From Oharaeibacter diazotrophicus (GTDB lineage: Bacteria > Pseudomonadota > Alphaproteobacteria > Rhizobiales > Pleomorphomonadaceae): a DNA stretch of 64,000 nucleotides. Numbering within the stretch: position 1 is the first letter of the stretch; the number at the start of each line of letters is the position of its first letter. The position numbers were made by a program, and so were the translations under genes. Below the pieces are notes generated by a model, which worked only from the letters and a program-made list of their open reading frames with translations, had not been told where the DNA came from and made no database searches. This document shows, piece after piece, positions 52,051 through 61,359 of this stretch. The stretch lies in contig NZ_SNXY01000011.1 of assembly GCF_004362745.1 (NCBI RefSeq), positions 62,001-126,000 of the forward strand. Direction: 5' to 3'.

Positions 52051-52104
52051 TACCCCACCCCGCCGGCCTTCGGCCGTCGACCCTCCCCGCAAGGGGGAGG
52101 GTAG
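52051..52104 (+). repeat. Rhizobiales-type intergenic palindrome, unit 3
   Basis: Tandem copy of unit 2 with CGGCCTTCGGCCG and CTCCCCGCAAGGGGGAGGG. It ends 10 bp before the CMD gene stop. The three units together could terminate transcription from both sides. Confidence 0.75.
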
Positions 52105-52113
52105 AAGATCGGC

Positions 52114-52512
52114 TCAGCCGTTGCTCTTCGCGGCCTCGGCGTCGATCTCGCGGAAGAGTTCGCGGGCGACGCGGAAGCTGTCGAGGGCGGCGGGGACGCC
52201 GCAGTAGATGGCGACCTGGAGGAAGACCTCGCGGATCTCGTCGCGGCTGAGGCCGTTGTTGAGCGCGCCGCGGACGTGGAGCTTCAGCTCGTGCGGCCGG
52301 TTCAGGGCGGCGATCATGGCGAGGTTGAGGAGCGAACGGTCGCGGCGCGGCAGGCCGTCGCGGCTCCAGACCTCGCCCCAGCAATACTTGGTCACCAGCT
52401 CCTGCAGCGGGCGGGTGAAGTCGTCGGCCTCGGCCAGCGACTTGTCGACATAGGCGCTGCCGACCACGGCACGCCGGATCTCCAGGCCCTTCTCGTAGAG
52501 GTCGTCGGTCAT
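52114..52512 (-). CDS. Carboxymuconolactone decarboxylase family protein
   Basis: A 132-aa CMD-domain protein close to Pca[83 protein letters not shown]. PcaC-type enzymes decarboxylate a lactone with a neighbouring His. There is no protocatechuate pathway here, so a decarboxylation in the N-heterocycle route is the likely role. Third gene of the hydrolase-GntR-CMD operon; overlaps GntR (ATGA). Confidence 0.88.
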   Translation of the reverse strand: MTDDLYEKGLEIRRAVVGSAYVDKSLAEADDFTRPLQELVTKYCWGEVWSRDGLPRRDRSLLNLAMIAALNRPHELKLHVRGALNNGLSRDEIREVFLQVAIYCGVPAALDSFRVARELFREIDAEAAKSNG

Positions 52513-53237
52513 TGTCCCATCTCCTTGTCGAACGTCGGTTCGGGGCGCCCGATCCCGGGGGGATCGGCGTCGTCGGGGGCGAGCGCCGCGGCGGCGGCCG
52601 CGGCGACGTGGGCGGCCGTGAGCGCGCCGGCCCGGTCGGCGTCGCCGGCGGCGAGGGCGGCGGCGAGCGCGGCGATCTCGGCGGCCGAGGCGGCGAGCCG
52701 GCCGGGGCGCGCCAGCGAGCGCGCGCGCAGGAGGCCGGTGCGGGCGTGCAGCCGGGCGAGCATCTCGCGGGCGACCGGGTTGTCGGCGCCGTCGGCGAGG
52801 GCGTCGTAGAAGGCGCGCTTGGCGGCGAGCACGGCCGCACCGTCGCCGGCGGCGCAGGCGGCGCCGATCGCCGCGGCGGCGTCGGCGAGGCGGGCGCGGG
52901 CGGCCGCGTCGGCGCGGGCGCAGAACTCGCGGGCGGTCAGCGCCTCCAGCGCGGCGCGGACGGCGTAGACGTTCTCGGCCTCGCGCCGCGAGATCCGGCC
53001 GACCACCAGCCCGCGCACGCCGGGCTCGACGAGACCGGCGCTCTCGAGTTCGCGCAGCGCCTCGCGCAGCACGGTGCGGCTGACCGCGAAGCGGGTGCAG
53101 AGGTCCTTCTCGACCAGCCGGTCGCCCGGTGCCAGCGCGCCGCGCCCGATCAGGTCGGCGATGGCGGCGACGAGGCGGCGGCGCAGCGGTGCCGCCTCGC
53201 GGGCGATCGGTTCGACCGGGATGACGTCGGCGTCCAC
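52509..53237 (-). CDS. GntR-family regulator (FCD domain) of the nicX locus
   Basis: A 242-aa FadR-type regulator. Winged helix at residues ~15-75 ([39 protein letters not shown]), then an alanine-rich helical FCD domain. GTG start at 53235-53237 with a weak ribosome site. It sits between the NicD-like hydrolase and the CMD gene in one operon, whose promoter contains the dyad CGTA-N6-TACG. It probably represses its own operon and the divergent enoyl-CoA hydratase gene. Confidence 0.85.
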   Translation of the reverse strand: MDADVIPVEPIAREAAPLRRRLVAAIADLIGRGALAPGDRLVEKDLCTRFAVSRTVLREALRELESAGLVEPGVRGLVVGRISRREAENVYAVRAALEALTAREFCARADAAARARLADAAAAIGAACAAGDGAAVLAAKRAFYDALADGADNPVAREMLARLHARTGLLRARSLARPGRLAASAAEIAALAAALAAGDADRAGALTAAHVAAAAAAALAPDDADPPGIGRPEPTFDKEMGQ

Positions 53238-53246
53238 CGGCGCCGC

Positions 53247-54017
53247 TCAGGCGCCGAGGAAGCCGTCGACGGCGGCGTGGAAGGCGTCGGGCCGGTCGAG
53301 GTTGGCGAGGTGGCGGGCGCCCGGGATGGTCTCGTAGAGCGCGCCGGGCACGAGACCGACGATCTCCTCGGAGAGCCGCGGCGGCGTGCGCTGGTCGCGG
53401 TCGCCGACCACGACCTTCACCGGAATCCGGATCGCCTTCAGGAGGTCGACCACGTCGGCGGTGAAGACCGAATTGGCGGCCTCGACATAGGCCTCGGCCG
53501 ACATGGCGGCGATCGAGGCGGCGAGCGCCTCGGCATGGGCGGGGTCGCCGTCCTCGACCAGGGTGTCGGCGGCATACTGGCGGCCGTAGGCTTCCATGCC
53601 CTTGTCGGCGATGGTCGCCGCGATCGCGGCGGCGCGCTGGGCGCCGGCCTCGCCCTGGGTGGCGAAGCTGTCGGCGATCACGAGGCGCGAGACCTTCTCC
53701 GGCGCGAGGTCGACGAGGTTGGCGGCGATCGGCCCGCCCATGGAGATCGCCACCACCGCGGCCGGGCCGAGGCCGAGCGCGTCGATCACGGCGGCGACGT
53801 CGGCGGCGACGTTGCGCACCGTGAAACCGCCGTCTCGGCTGGAACGGCCGTGGCCGCGGGCGTCGATGGCGACCACGTCGAAGCGGGTGGACCAGCGCCG
53901 GATCTGCTCGGCCCAGAGCCAGGCGGCGGTGCCGAGGCTGTGGATCAGCACGAGCGGGGCGCCGGCGCCGGCACGGTCGTAGCCGAGTGTCTCGCCGTTG
54001 ACGTCGATGGTGGCCAC
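53247..54017 (-). CDS. Alpha/beta-hydrolase, NicD/enol-lactonase-like
   Basis: A 256-aa alpha/beta-hydrolase. Oxyanion region LIHSLGTAAWLW, nucleophile Ser92 in VVAISMGG, Asp in VVVGDRDQRT (~206) and His in GARHLANLDRP (~236). It resembles the 3-oxoadipate enol-lactonase/N-formylmaleamate deformylase (NicD) group. As the first gene of the operon facing nicX it is the best candidate for hydrolysing the N-acyl group of the ring-cleavage product. GTG start at 54017 with GGAGA upstream. Confidence 0.82.
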   Translation of the reverse strand: MATIDVNGETLGYDRAGAGAPLVLIHSLGTAAWLWAEQIRRWSTRFDVVAIDARGHGRSSRDGGFTVRNVAADVAAVIDALGLGPAAVVAISMGGPIAANLVDLAPEKVSRLVIADSFATQGEAGAQRAAAIAATIADKGMEAYGRQYAADTLVEDGDPAHAEALAASIAAMSAEAYVEAANSVFTADVVDLLKAIRIPVKVVVGDRDQRTPPRLSEEIVGLVPGALYETIPGARHLANLDRPDAFHAAVDGFLGA

Positions 54018-54053
54018 GGGCGGTCTCCGAGGGGTCGATTGCGGTGGATCAAC

Positions 54054-54082
54054 GTATTACTGTCGTACAATCATACGGTCAA
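54054..54082 (-). promoter_or_regulatory. Promoter of the hydrolase-GntR-CMD operon with GntR-type dyad
   Basis: On the minus strand TTGACC (54082-54077), exactly 17 bp, TAATAC (54059-54054). The dyad CGTA-CAATCA-TACG (54064-54077) fills the spacer. This is a near-consensus sigma-70 promoter with a FadR-type operator inside it, in the 116-bp divergent gap to the hydratase gene. Confidence 0.65.
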
Positions 54083-54133
54083 GCCGCGTCGCGGACGGCG
54101 ACGCGGGGACCGGCTCGAAAGGGAGAGCGTGAC

Positions 54134-54850
54134 ATGCGGATCGAGGACCACGGCGGCGGCGTCATCGGGGTGGTGTTCACCCTCGCCGCGGACGGCAACC
54201 ACATCACCTCGGCCGGCATCCGCGCCTTCGCCGACGCGCTCGACGGCGTGCTGGCGACGCCGGGCCTGCGGGCGGTGGTGCTGTCGGGCGAGGGCGAGAA
54301 CTTCTGCGCCGGCCGGATCGGCGCCAAGGGGCTGACCTCGGCGGCCGAGGTCGCGGCCGACCTGTCGCTGATCCTCGAGGTCAACAGCCGGCTGCGCGGC
54401 TCCAAGGTGCCGTTCGTGGCGGCGGTCGAGGGCAAGGCCTTCGGCTTCGGCTGCGGCTTCTCCACCCAGTGCGACGTCACCATCGCCGGCGACGGCGCGC
54501 GCTTCGCCCTGCCGGAGATGTCGCACCGGCTGCCGCCGCTGATCGTGCTCAGCTATTTCGGCAAGTTCGTGCCGTTCAAGCGCGCCTTCGAGCTGGCGCT
54601 GACCAGCCGCGAGTTCGGCGCCGACGAGGCCCGCGAGATCGGCATCGCCACCGAGGTGGTGCCGGCCGGCACCGCCCACGCCCGGGCGCTCGCCTTCGCC
54701 CGCGAGATCGCCGCGCTCGACGAGGCGTCGGTGGTGCTGCTCAGGACCTTCGCCCGCCGCGTCGCCGGCCTCTCCGACGACTTCGAGGCCAAGGTCGGCG
54801 TCGACCAGATGGCGATCATGATCGCCGCCCGGACCGCGGCGGGGCACTGA
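54134..54850 (+). CDS. Enoyl-CoA hydratase/isomerase family protein
   Basis: A 238-aa crotonase-fold protein. VLSGEGENFCAGRIGAKG and VAAVEGKAFGFGCGFSTQCDVTIAG form the oxyanion hole and CoA site; FALPEMSHRLPPLIVLSYFGKFV carries a Glu where catalytic acids sit but is unusual in lacking the typical G-x-P-x-x-G. The reaction may be hydration, isomerisation or C-C hydrolysis. GGGAGAG precedes ATG 54134. Its TGA stop begins repeat copy C. Confidence 0.85.
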   Translation: MRIEDHGGGVIGVVFTLAADGNHITSAGIRAFADALDGVLATPGLRAVVLSGEGENFCAGRIGAKGLTSAAEVAADLSLILEVNSRLRGSKVPFVAAVEGKAFGFGCGFSTQCDVTIAGDGARFALPEMSHRLPPLIVLSYFGKFVPFKRAFELALTSREFGADEAREIGIATEVVPAGTAHARALAFAREIAALDEASVVLLRTFARRVAGLSDDFEAKVGVDQMAIMIAARTAAGH

Positions 54851-54976
54851 CACCGAACCCGCAACGTTCCGACCTCTGGTCGGAACGTTGCGGGCGAGGA
54901 GCGCCCGACCGGGCGTCGGCCGAATGGCCGAGACCCCGTGAAGTCCCGACGAGTCGGGACTTCACGGGACAGGTAT
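54850..54976. repeat. R127 element, copy C (127 bp)
   Basis: The first hairpin CCCGCAACGTTCCGACC pairs with GGTCGGAACGTTGCGGG; the second is CCCGTGAAGTCCCGAC with GTCGGGACTTCACGGG. The linker GCGCCCGACCGGGCGTCGG joins them. Left end TGACACCG contains the hydratase stop; right end GGTAT. The only copy between tandem genes. Confidence 0.8.
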
Positions 54977-55064
54977 GAAGCCGAGCCCGGGCGGTCCCGC
55001 TCCGTCGGGACCGCCCGTGCGATGGGGACGAGACCGGGAATCCGGCACGAGGGAGGACGCGGAC

Positions 55065-55958
55065 GTGGACGAGACCATCCTGTTCGTCGGGGTCGGCCGC
55101 ATGGGCGGCCTGATGGCGGAGCGGCTGCTGGCCGCCGGCGCGCGGCTCGCCGTCGCCGACCTCTCGGAGGAGGCGCTGGCGCCGTTCCGCGCCCGCGGCG
55201 TGCCGGCGGCGACGACCGGCGCGGATCTCCCCGGCCGCGTCGTCGTCACCATGCTGCCGACCGACGTCCACGTCCGCGCGGCCCTGCTCGGCCCGGGCGG
55301 GGCGGTGGGCGCGATCGCGCGCGAGGCGGTGATCGACATGTCGACGGCGGCGCCGGGCTCGACCGAGGGCCTCGCCGCCGATCTCGCCGCCCGCGGCGTC
55401 GGCCTCCTCGACGCCCCGGTCAGCGGCGGCATGGCGCGGGCCCGCGACGGCAGCCTGACCGCCATGGTCGGCGGCGATCCCGTGCTGTTCGAGCGCTGCC
55501 GGCCGATCCTGTCGGCGATGTGCGGCGACGTCACCCGGGTCGGGCCGGTCGGCTCCGGCCACGTGGTCAAGGCGCTCAACAACTTCCTGTCGGCCGCGAC
55601 GCTGTGGACCGCGTCCGAGGCGCTGGTGATCGGCACACGGCTCGGCGTCGACCCGGAGACGATGCTGAAGGTGTGGACCGCCGGATCGGGGCGCAGCCAC
55701 GCCACCGAGGTCAAGCTGCCGCACCACGTGCTGACCGGCCGCTACGACTTCGGCCAGACCCTGACGCTGTTCTGCAAGGACATCGCGATCGCCTCCGACC
55801 TCGCCGCGCGCGCCGGCGTGGAAGCCTCCGGTCTCGCGGCGCTGGAGGCGCTGTGGTGCGCGGCGCGCGACGAACTCGGCGGGCGCGAGGACATCACCGT
55901 GGTGGCGCGCCTGTTCGCCGAGCGCGCGGCGGCGCGGGACGGCGATCCGTCGGAGTAG
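55065..55958 (+). CDS. 3-Hydroxyisobutyrate dehydrogenase-family protein
   Basis: A 297-aa beta-hydroxyacid dehydrogenase. LFVGVGRMGGLMAERLLAAG binds NAD(P); DAPVSGGMARARDGSLTAMVGG is the substrate loop; GHVVKALNNFL holds the catalytic Lys. Relatives include tartronate semialdehyde reductase and 2-(hydroxymethyl)glutarate dehydrogenase of nicotinate fermentation. A hydroxymethyl-bearing acid would fit a B6-derived intermediate, by inference. GTG at 55065 with GGGAGG eight bases upstream; ATGs nearer the repeat are unlikely. Confidence 0.88.
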   Translation: MDETILFVGVGRMGGLMAERLLAAGARLAVADLSEEALAPFRARGVPAATTGADLPGRVVVTMLPTDVHVRAALLGPGGAVGAIAREAVIDMSTAAPGSTEGLAADLAARGVGLLDAPVSGGMARARDGSLTAMVGGDPVLFERCRPILSAMCGDVTRVGPVGSGHVVKALNNFLSAATLWTASEALVIGTRLGVDPETMLKVWTAGSGRSHATEVKLPHHVLTGRYDFGQTLTLFCKDIAIASDLAARAGVEASGLAALEALWCAARDELGGREDITVVARLFAERAAARDGDPSE

Positions 55959-56093
55959 ACGCCGCCGGTGGCGTTGCCCGATTCGCGGGCAGCGCGGCGG
56001 GCGGGGCGACCGACATTCGGCTTTGCCAGCGGGCGCCGGATGGGGAACCATCGGCGCCGTCCCTTCCCCCTGCCGCCGCCGAGGAGCGCCGCC

Positions 56094-57032
56094 ATGGCCC
56101 GCCACCACGAGATCCCCGCCACCCCCGAGAACATGGTCTACGGCTTCCTCGACGCCCGCCAGCCGCCGGTGCTGCGGATCGCCTCCGGCGACACCGTGAC
56201 CCTGCACGCGGTGCCGTCGGGCGGGCGCGAGTCGCTGCCGACCAACGGCCTGACGGTGCCCGACGACTTCCTCGCCGCGCTCGACGCGCTGGCGCACCAT
56301 CCGGGGCCGCATTTCCTGACCGGACCCGTCCACGTCGAGGGCGCCGAGCCCGGCGACGTGCTGCAGGTCGACATCCTCGAGGTGAAGCCGCGGCTCGACT
56401 GGGGCTTCGTCGCCATCCTGCCGCTGCTCGGCACGCTGCCGGAGGAGTTCACCGACTACGAGTTCATCCACCCGACCATCGACGCCGAGCGCGGCGTCTG
56501 CACCATGCCGTGGGGCGTGGAGATCCCGCTCGACCCGTTCTTCGGCGTGATGGCGGTGGCGCCGCCGCCGGCCTGGGGCCGCTGCGGCTCGCCGGTGCCG
56601 CGCGTCTTCGGCGGCAACATGGACAACAAGGAACTGAAGCCCGGCACGACGCTCTATCTGCCGGTGTTCAACGAGGGCGCGCTGTTCTCGGCCGGCGACG
56701 GCCACGGCGTCCAGGGCGACGGCGAAGTCTGCATCACCGCGCTCGAGACCGCGCTCAGCGGCACCTTCCGCCTCACCGTCCGCAAGGATCTCGGCTACCG
56801 CTCGCCCTTTGCCGAGACCGCGGACCACCTGATCTCGATCGGCCTAGACGAGGACCTCGACGACGCCGCCAAGCAGGCGGTGCGCGAGATGGTCGCCCAC
56901 GTCTGCGCCCGCACCAACCTGACGCGCAACCAGGCCTACATGCTGTGCTCGCTCGCCGGGAACCTCCGCGTCACCCAGACGGTCGACGGCAACAAGGGCG
57001 TCCACATGATGCTGGCGAAGGCGGTGCTCTGA
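56094..57032 (+). CDS. Acetamidase/formamidase family protein (FmdA-like)
   Basis: A 312-aa hydrolase of the FmdA/AmdA family: GPVHVEGAEPGDVLQVDILEVKP, WGVEIPLDPFFGVMAVAP, FGGNMDNKELKPGTTLYLPVFNEGALFSAGDGHGVQGDGEV and TRNQAYMLCSLAGNLRVTQTVDGNKGVHM are the family blocks with the Asp/His/Glu metal and catalytic residues. It releases ammonia from formamide or acetamide, which N-heterocycle cleavage can generate. GAGGAG precedes ATG 56094. The TGA stop begins repeat copy D. Confidence 0.92.
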   Translation: MARHHEIPATPENMVYGFLDARQPPVLRIASGDTVTLHAVPSGGRESLPTNGLTVPDDFLAALDALAHHPGPHFLTGPVHVEGAEPGDVLQVDILEVKPRLDWGFVAILPLLGTLPEEFTDYEFIHPTIDAERGVCTMPWGVEIPLDPFFGVMAVAPPPAWGRCGSPVPRVFGGNMDNKELKPGTTLYLPVFNEGALFSAGDGHGVQGDGEVCITALETALSGTFRLTVRKDLGYRSPFAETADHLISIGLDEDLDDAAKQAVREMVAHVCARTNLTRNQAYMLCSLAGNLRVTQTVDGNKGVHMMLAKAVL

Positions 57033-57158
57033 TACCGGTCCCGCAAATTCCCGACTCGTCGGGACTTTGCGGTGTTTCGGCCATCCGGCCGGCGCCCGGT
57101 CGGGCGCTCCTCGCTCGCACAGCTCCGACCAGAGGTCGGAACTGTGCGAGCTCGGTAT
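57032..57158. repeat. R127 element, copy D (127 bp)
   Basis: Reverse orientation relative to B and C. Hairpin 1 is CGCAAATTCCCGAC/GTCGGGACTTTGCG; hairpin 2 is CGCACAGCTCCGACC/GGTCGGAACTGTGCG; the linker is GGCGCCCGGTCGGGCGC. Ends ATACCGGTCCCGCA and (inverted) ATACCGAGCTCGCA match each other and copy B. It lies between convergent fmdA-like and monooxygenase genes; TGATACCG contains the fmdA-like stop. Confidence 0.82.
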
Positions 57159-57257
57159 GACGCGAAGGGGGCCCGGCGGCGCGGGGGAGGGCGCCGCGCC
57201 GCCGGATGCCGGGACGGTCGTGGGAGCGTCCCGGCGTGTGGCCGAACAGGTCTCGGA

Positions 57258-59057
57258 TCAGCCCTTGTGGTGGACCTGTTGCAGGCCGTAGACCGGCGTC
57301 TCGATGCCGACCTGACGGGCCTTCAGCTGCAGCGCCAGGAACTGCGAGTAGTGGCGCGACTGGTGCAGGTTGCCGCCGTGGAACCACAGGCCCTCCTGGG
57401 CGGTCGGCTTCCACATGTTGCGCTGCTCGCCCTCCCAGGGACCGGGGTCCTTCGGCGTGTCGGAGCCGAGGCCCCAGACCTTGCCGACCTTGTCGGCGGT
57501 CTCCTTGTCGACGAGGTCGGCGACCCAGCCGTTCATCGAGCCGTAGCCGGTGGCGTAGACGATGACGTCGGCCGGCACGACCTCGCCGCTCGCCAGCTTG
57601 ACGCCCTCCGGCACGATCTCCTCGACCTGACCGGCCTTCAGCTTGATCTTGCCGTCGATGATCAGCTGCGAGGCGCCGATGTCGATGTAGTAGCCCGAGC
57701 CGCGGCGCAGGTACTTCATGAAGAGGCCGGAGCCGTCGACGCCGAAGTCGAGCTGGAAGCCCGCCTTCTCGAGCGCGGCGTAGAAGTCGGCGTCGATCTC
57801 GCGGATCTTGTCGTACACCGGCTTCTGGAAGGTGTGCATGATCCGGTAGGGCACCGAGGCGAAGATCAGGTCGGCCTTGGCCGTGGTCATCCCCGACTGC
57901 ACCGCGCGCTCGGAGTAGAGGTCGCCGAGGCCGATCTCCATCAGCGGCTCGGAGCGCACGATGTGCGTGGTCGAGCGCTGGATCATGGTGACGTCGACGC
58001 CGTTCTCCCATAGCGCGGCGCAGATGTCGTGCGCCGAGTTGTTGGAGCCGATCACGACCACCTTCTTGCCCTTGCAGCCGTCCGGTCCCGGATGCTGCGA
58101 GGAATGGTGCTGCTCGCCCGCGAAGGTCTCCATGCCCTTGAACTTCGGCACGTTGGCCTTGCCGGACATGCCGGTGGCGAACACCAGCTGCTTCGGCTTC
58201 AGCACGATCTCGCGGCCGCCGCGCTCGACCACCACGGTCCATTCCTTGGCGGCGTCGTCCCAGGTCGCCTTCTTCGCCGTGGTGCTCGACCAATAGTTGA
58301 GCTCCATGACCTTGGCGTACATCTCGAGCCAGTCGCCGATCTTGTCCTTCGGCGCGAAGACGGGCCAGTTCTTCGGGAAGTCGATGTAGGGCAAGTGGTC
58401 GTACCAGACCGGATCGTGCAGGCAGAGCGACTTGTAGCGCTTGCGCCAGCTGTCGCCGGCCCGCTCGTTCTTCTCGACGATGATGGTGGGCACGCCGAGC
58501 TGGCGCAGCCGGGCGCCGAGCGCGATGCCGCCCTGGCCGCCGCCGATGATCAGCACCTCGGGCTGGGTCTCGAAGCCGAGGGTGGCGGCCTCGTGCTCGC
58601 GCTCCTCCTTCCAGGTGCGGGCGCCGACGTTGACGCCGTGGCGGGCGCCGAGCGGACGGGTGAAGCCAGCCTTCTCCTCGTGGCCCTTCAGCTCGACCAT
58701 GGTGGTGAGCAGCGTCCAGATCAGGCCGTCCTTCAGCCGGATCAGGCCGTAGCCGCGCGCGACCGCGGTCTCGAACGAGATCCAGGCCTCGGCGATGCCG
58801 CCGTTCTCGCTGGCCTCGGTGCCCTCGGCGATCTGCCAACCCGTCGGCGCGGTGCGGGAAAGGCAGGCGGAGAGCATGTCGCGGACCGCGTCGCGGCCCT
58901 CCATGGTCTTGATGTTCCAGGTGAAGGTGACGAGGTCGCGCCAGTAGCACTCCTCGGCGAACAGGCCGACCGCGGCGTCGATGTCGCCGGCGGCGAGGGC
59001 GTCGCCGAAGCGGTCCAGGAAGGCCTGGACCTTGCCGGTCGGTGTGGTGTCGAGCAT
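57258..59057 (-). CDS. SnoaL-fused flavin-containing monooxygenase-like protein
   Basis: A 599-aa two-part protein. Residues ~1-130 are an NTF2/SnoaL-like domain (VQAFLDRFGDALAAGDIDAAVGLFAEECYWRDLV). From ~165 an FMO/YUCCA-type module follows: LIIGGGQGGIALGARLRQLG for FAD, EKNERAGDSWRKRYKSLCLHDP, the FATGMSG motif and a second Rossmann loop VVIGSNNSAHDICAAL for NADPH. Substrate unknown; a Baeyer-Villiger or N-oxygenation is possible. GGGAGGAAC precedes ATG 59057. It is alone in its transcript, behind a sigma-54 promoter. Confidence 0.88.
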   Translation of the reverse strand: MLDTTPTGKVQAFLDRFGDALAAGDIDAAVGLFAEECYWRDLVTFTWNIKTMEGRDAVRDMLSACLSRTAPTGWQIAEGTEASENGGIAEAWISFETAVARGYGLIRLKDGLIWTLLTTMVELKGHEEKAGFTRPLGARHGVNVGARTWKEEREHEAATLGFETQPEVLIIGGGQGGIALGARLRQLGVPTIIVEKNERAGDSWRKRYKSLCLHDPVWYDHLPYIDFPKNWPVFAPKDKIGDWLEMYAKVMELNYWSSTTAKKATWDDAAKEWTVVVERGGREIVLKPKQLVFATGMSGKANVPKFKGMETFAGEQHHSSQHPGPDGCKGKKVVVIGSNNSAHDICAALWENGVDVTMIQRSTTHIVRSEPLMEIGLGDLYSERAVQSGMTTAKADLIFASVPYRIMHTFQKPVYDKIREIDADFYAALEKAGFQLDFGVDGSGLFMKYLRRGSGYYIDIGASQLIIDGKIKLKAGQVEEIVPEGVKLASGEVVPADVIVYATGYGSMNGWVADLVDKETADKVGKVWGLGSDTPKDPGPWEGEQRNMWKPTAQEGLWFHGGNLHQSRHYSQFLALQLKARQVGIETPVYGLQQVHHKG

Positions 59058-59129
59058 GCCTTCGTTCCTCCCGAGTGATTTCCACGTGGCGCGGCGTCGT
59101 CCTCCCGCCGCCGCGCCGGGGAGGGGAGC

Positions 59130-59145
59130 GCAACGGCCGTGCCAA
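59130..59145 (-). promoter_or_regulatory. Sigma-54 (-24/-12) promoter of the monooxygenase gene
   Basis: Minus strand TTGGCAC-GGCCG-TTGC: the invariant GG and GC are correctly spaced and match the consensus YTGGCACGrNNNTTGC throughout. Transcription would start near 59118, about 60 bases before the monooxygenase ATG. The adjacent AcoR-type activator supports it. Confidence 0.85.
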
Positions 59146-59220
59146 GGGGGGCGGGACGAGCCGAGGTAAGGAAAAACAGTTACTTGGAGGATGGTGCCGG
59201 CGGCCGCGGCGTTGCACGCG

Positions 59221-59260
59221 CCACGCCGGCCGCCACAGGTGTGGCGCCACGCCGGCCGCG
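59221..59260. promoter_or_regulatory. Probable upstream activating sequence for the sigma-54 activator
   Basis: Direct repeats CCACGCCGGCCGC at 59221-59233 and 59248-59260, with the dyad GCCACA-GG-TGTGGC (59232-59245) between them. About 90-115 bp upstream of the -24/-12 promoter, just after the activator gene's stop; this is the usual place for an enhancer site. Confidence 0.55.
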
Positions 59261-59265
59261 GGCGC

Positions 59266-61137
<1,872 letters not shown>

Positions 61138-61359
61138 TCCCGGGGTCCTCCTCCGCCCGCGAGTATGCACGGCCGCGGCCGGGCCGCCAATTCGGTCGTC
61201 GGGATCGGGTGCGCCGTCGCGAGGGCGCGGAACCATGGCGCGGCCGCGGCCGGAACGAGCGCCGCATCGTCCGCGGCGACGATCGCCACCGTCATCGCCA
61301 CCGAGGGCAGCGAGCACGGAGCCCGGAGGCCGTGGGGGGCGCGAGGCTCCGCGGCAGGG

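Noticed and set aside
52114-52512. Protocatechuate pathway (PcaC)
   Set aside because: No pcaB, pcaD, pcaG or pcaH gene is present and the context is N-heterocycle-type. The family label is kept, but not the pathway.
4879-57158. CRISPR array or tRNA/small-RNA gene as explanation for the repeated hairpins
   Set aside because: The four copies are dispersed, not spaced as repeat-spacer units, and no cas gene is present. The hairpins do not fold as a cloverleaf.
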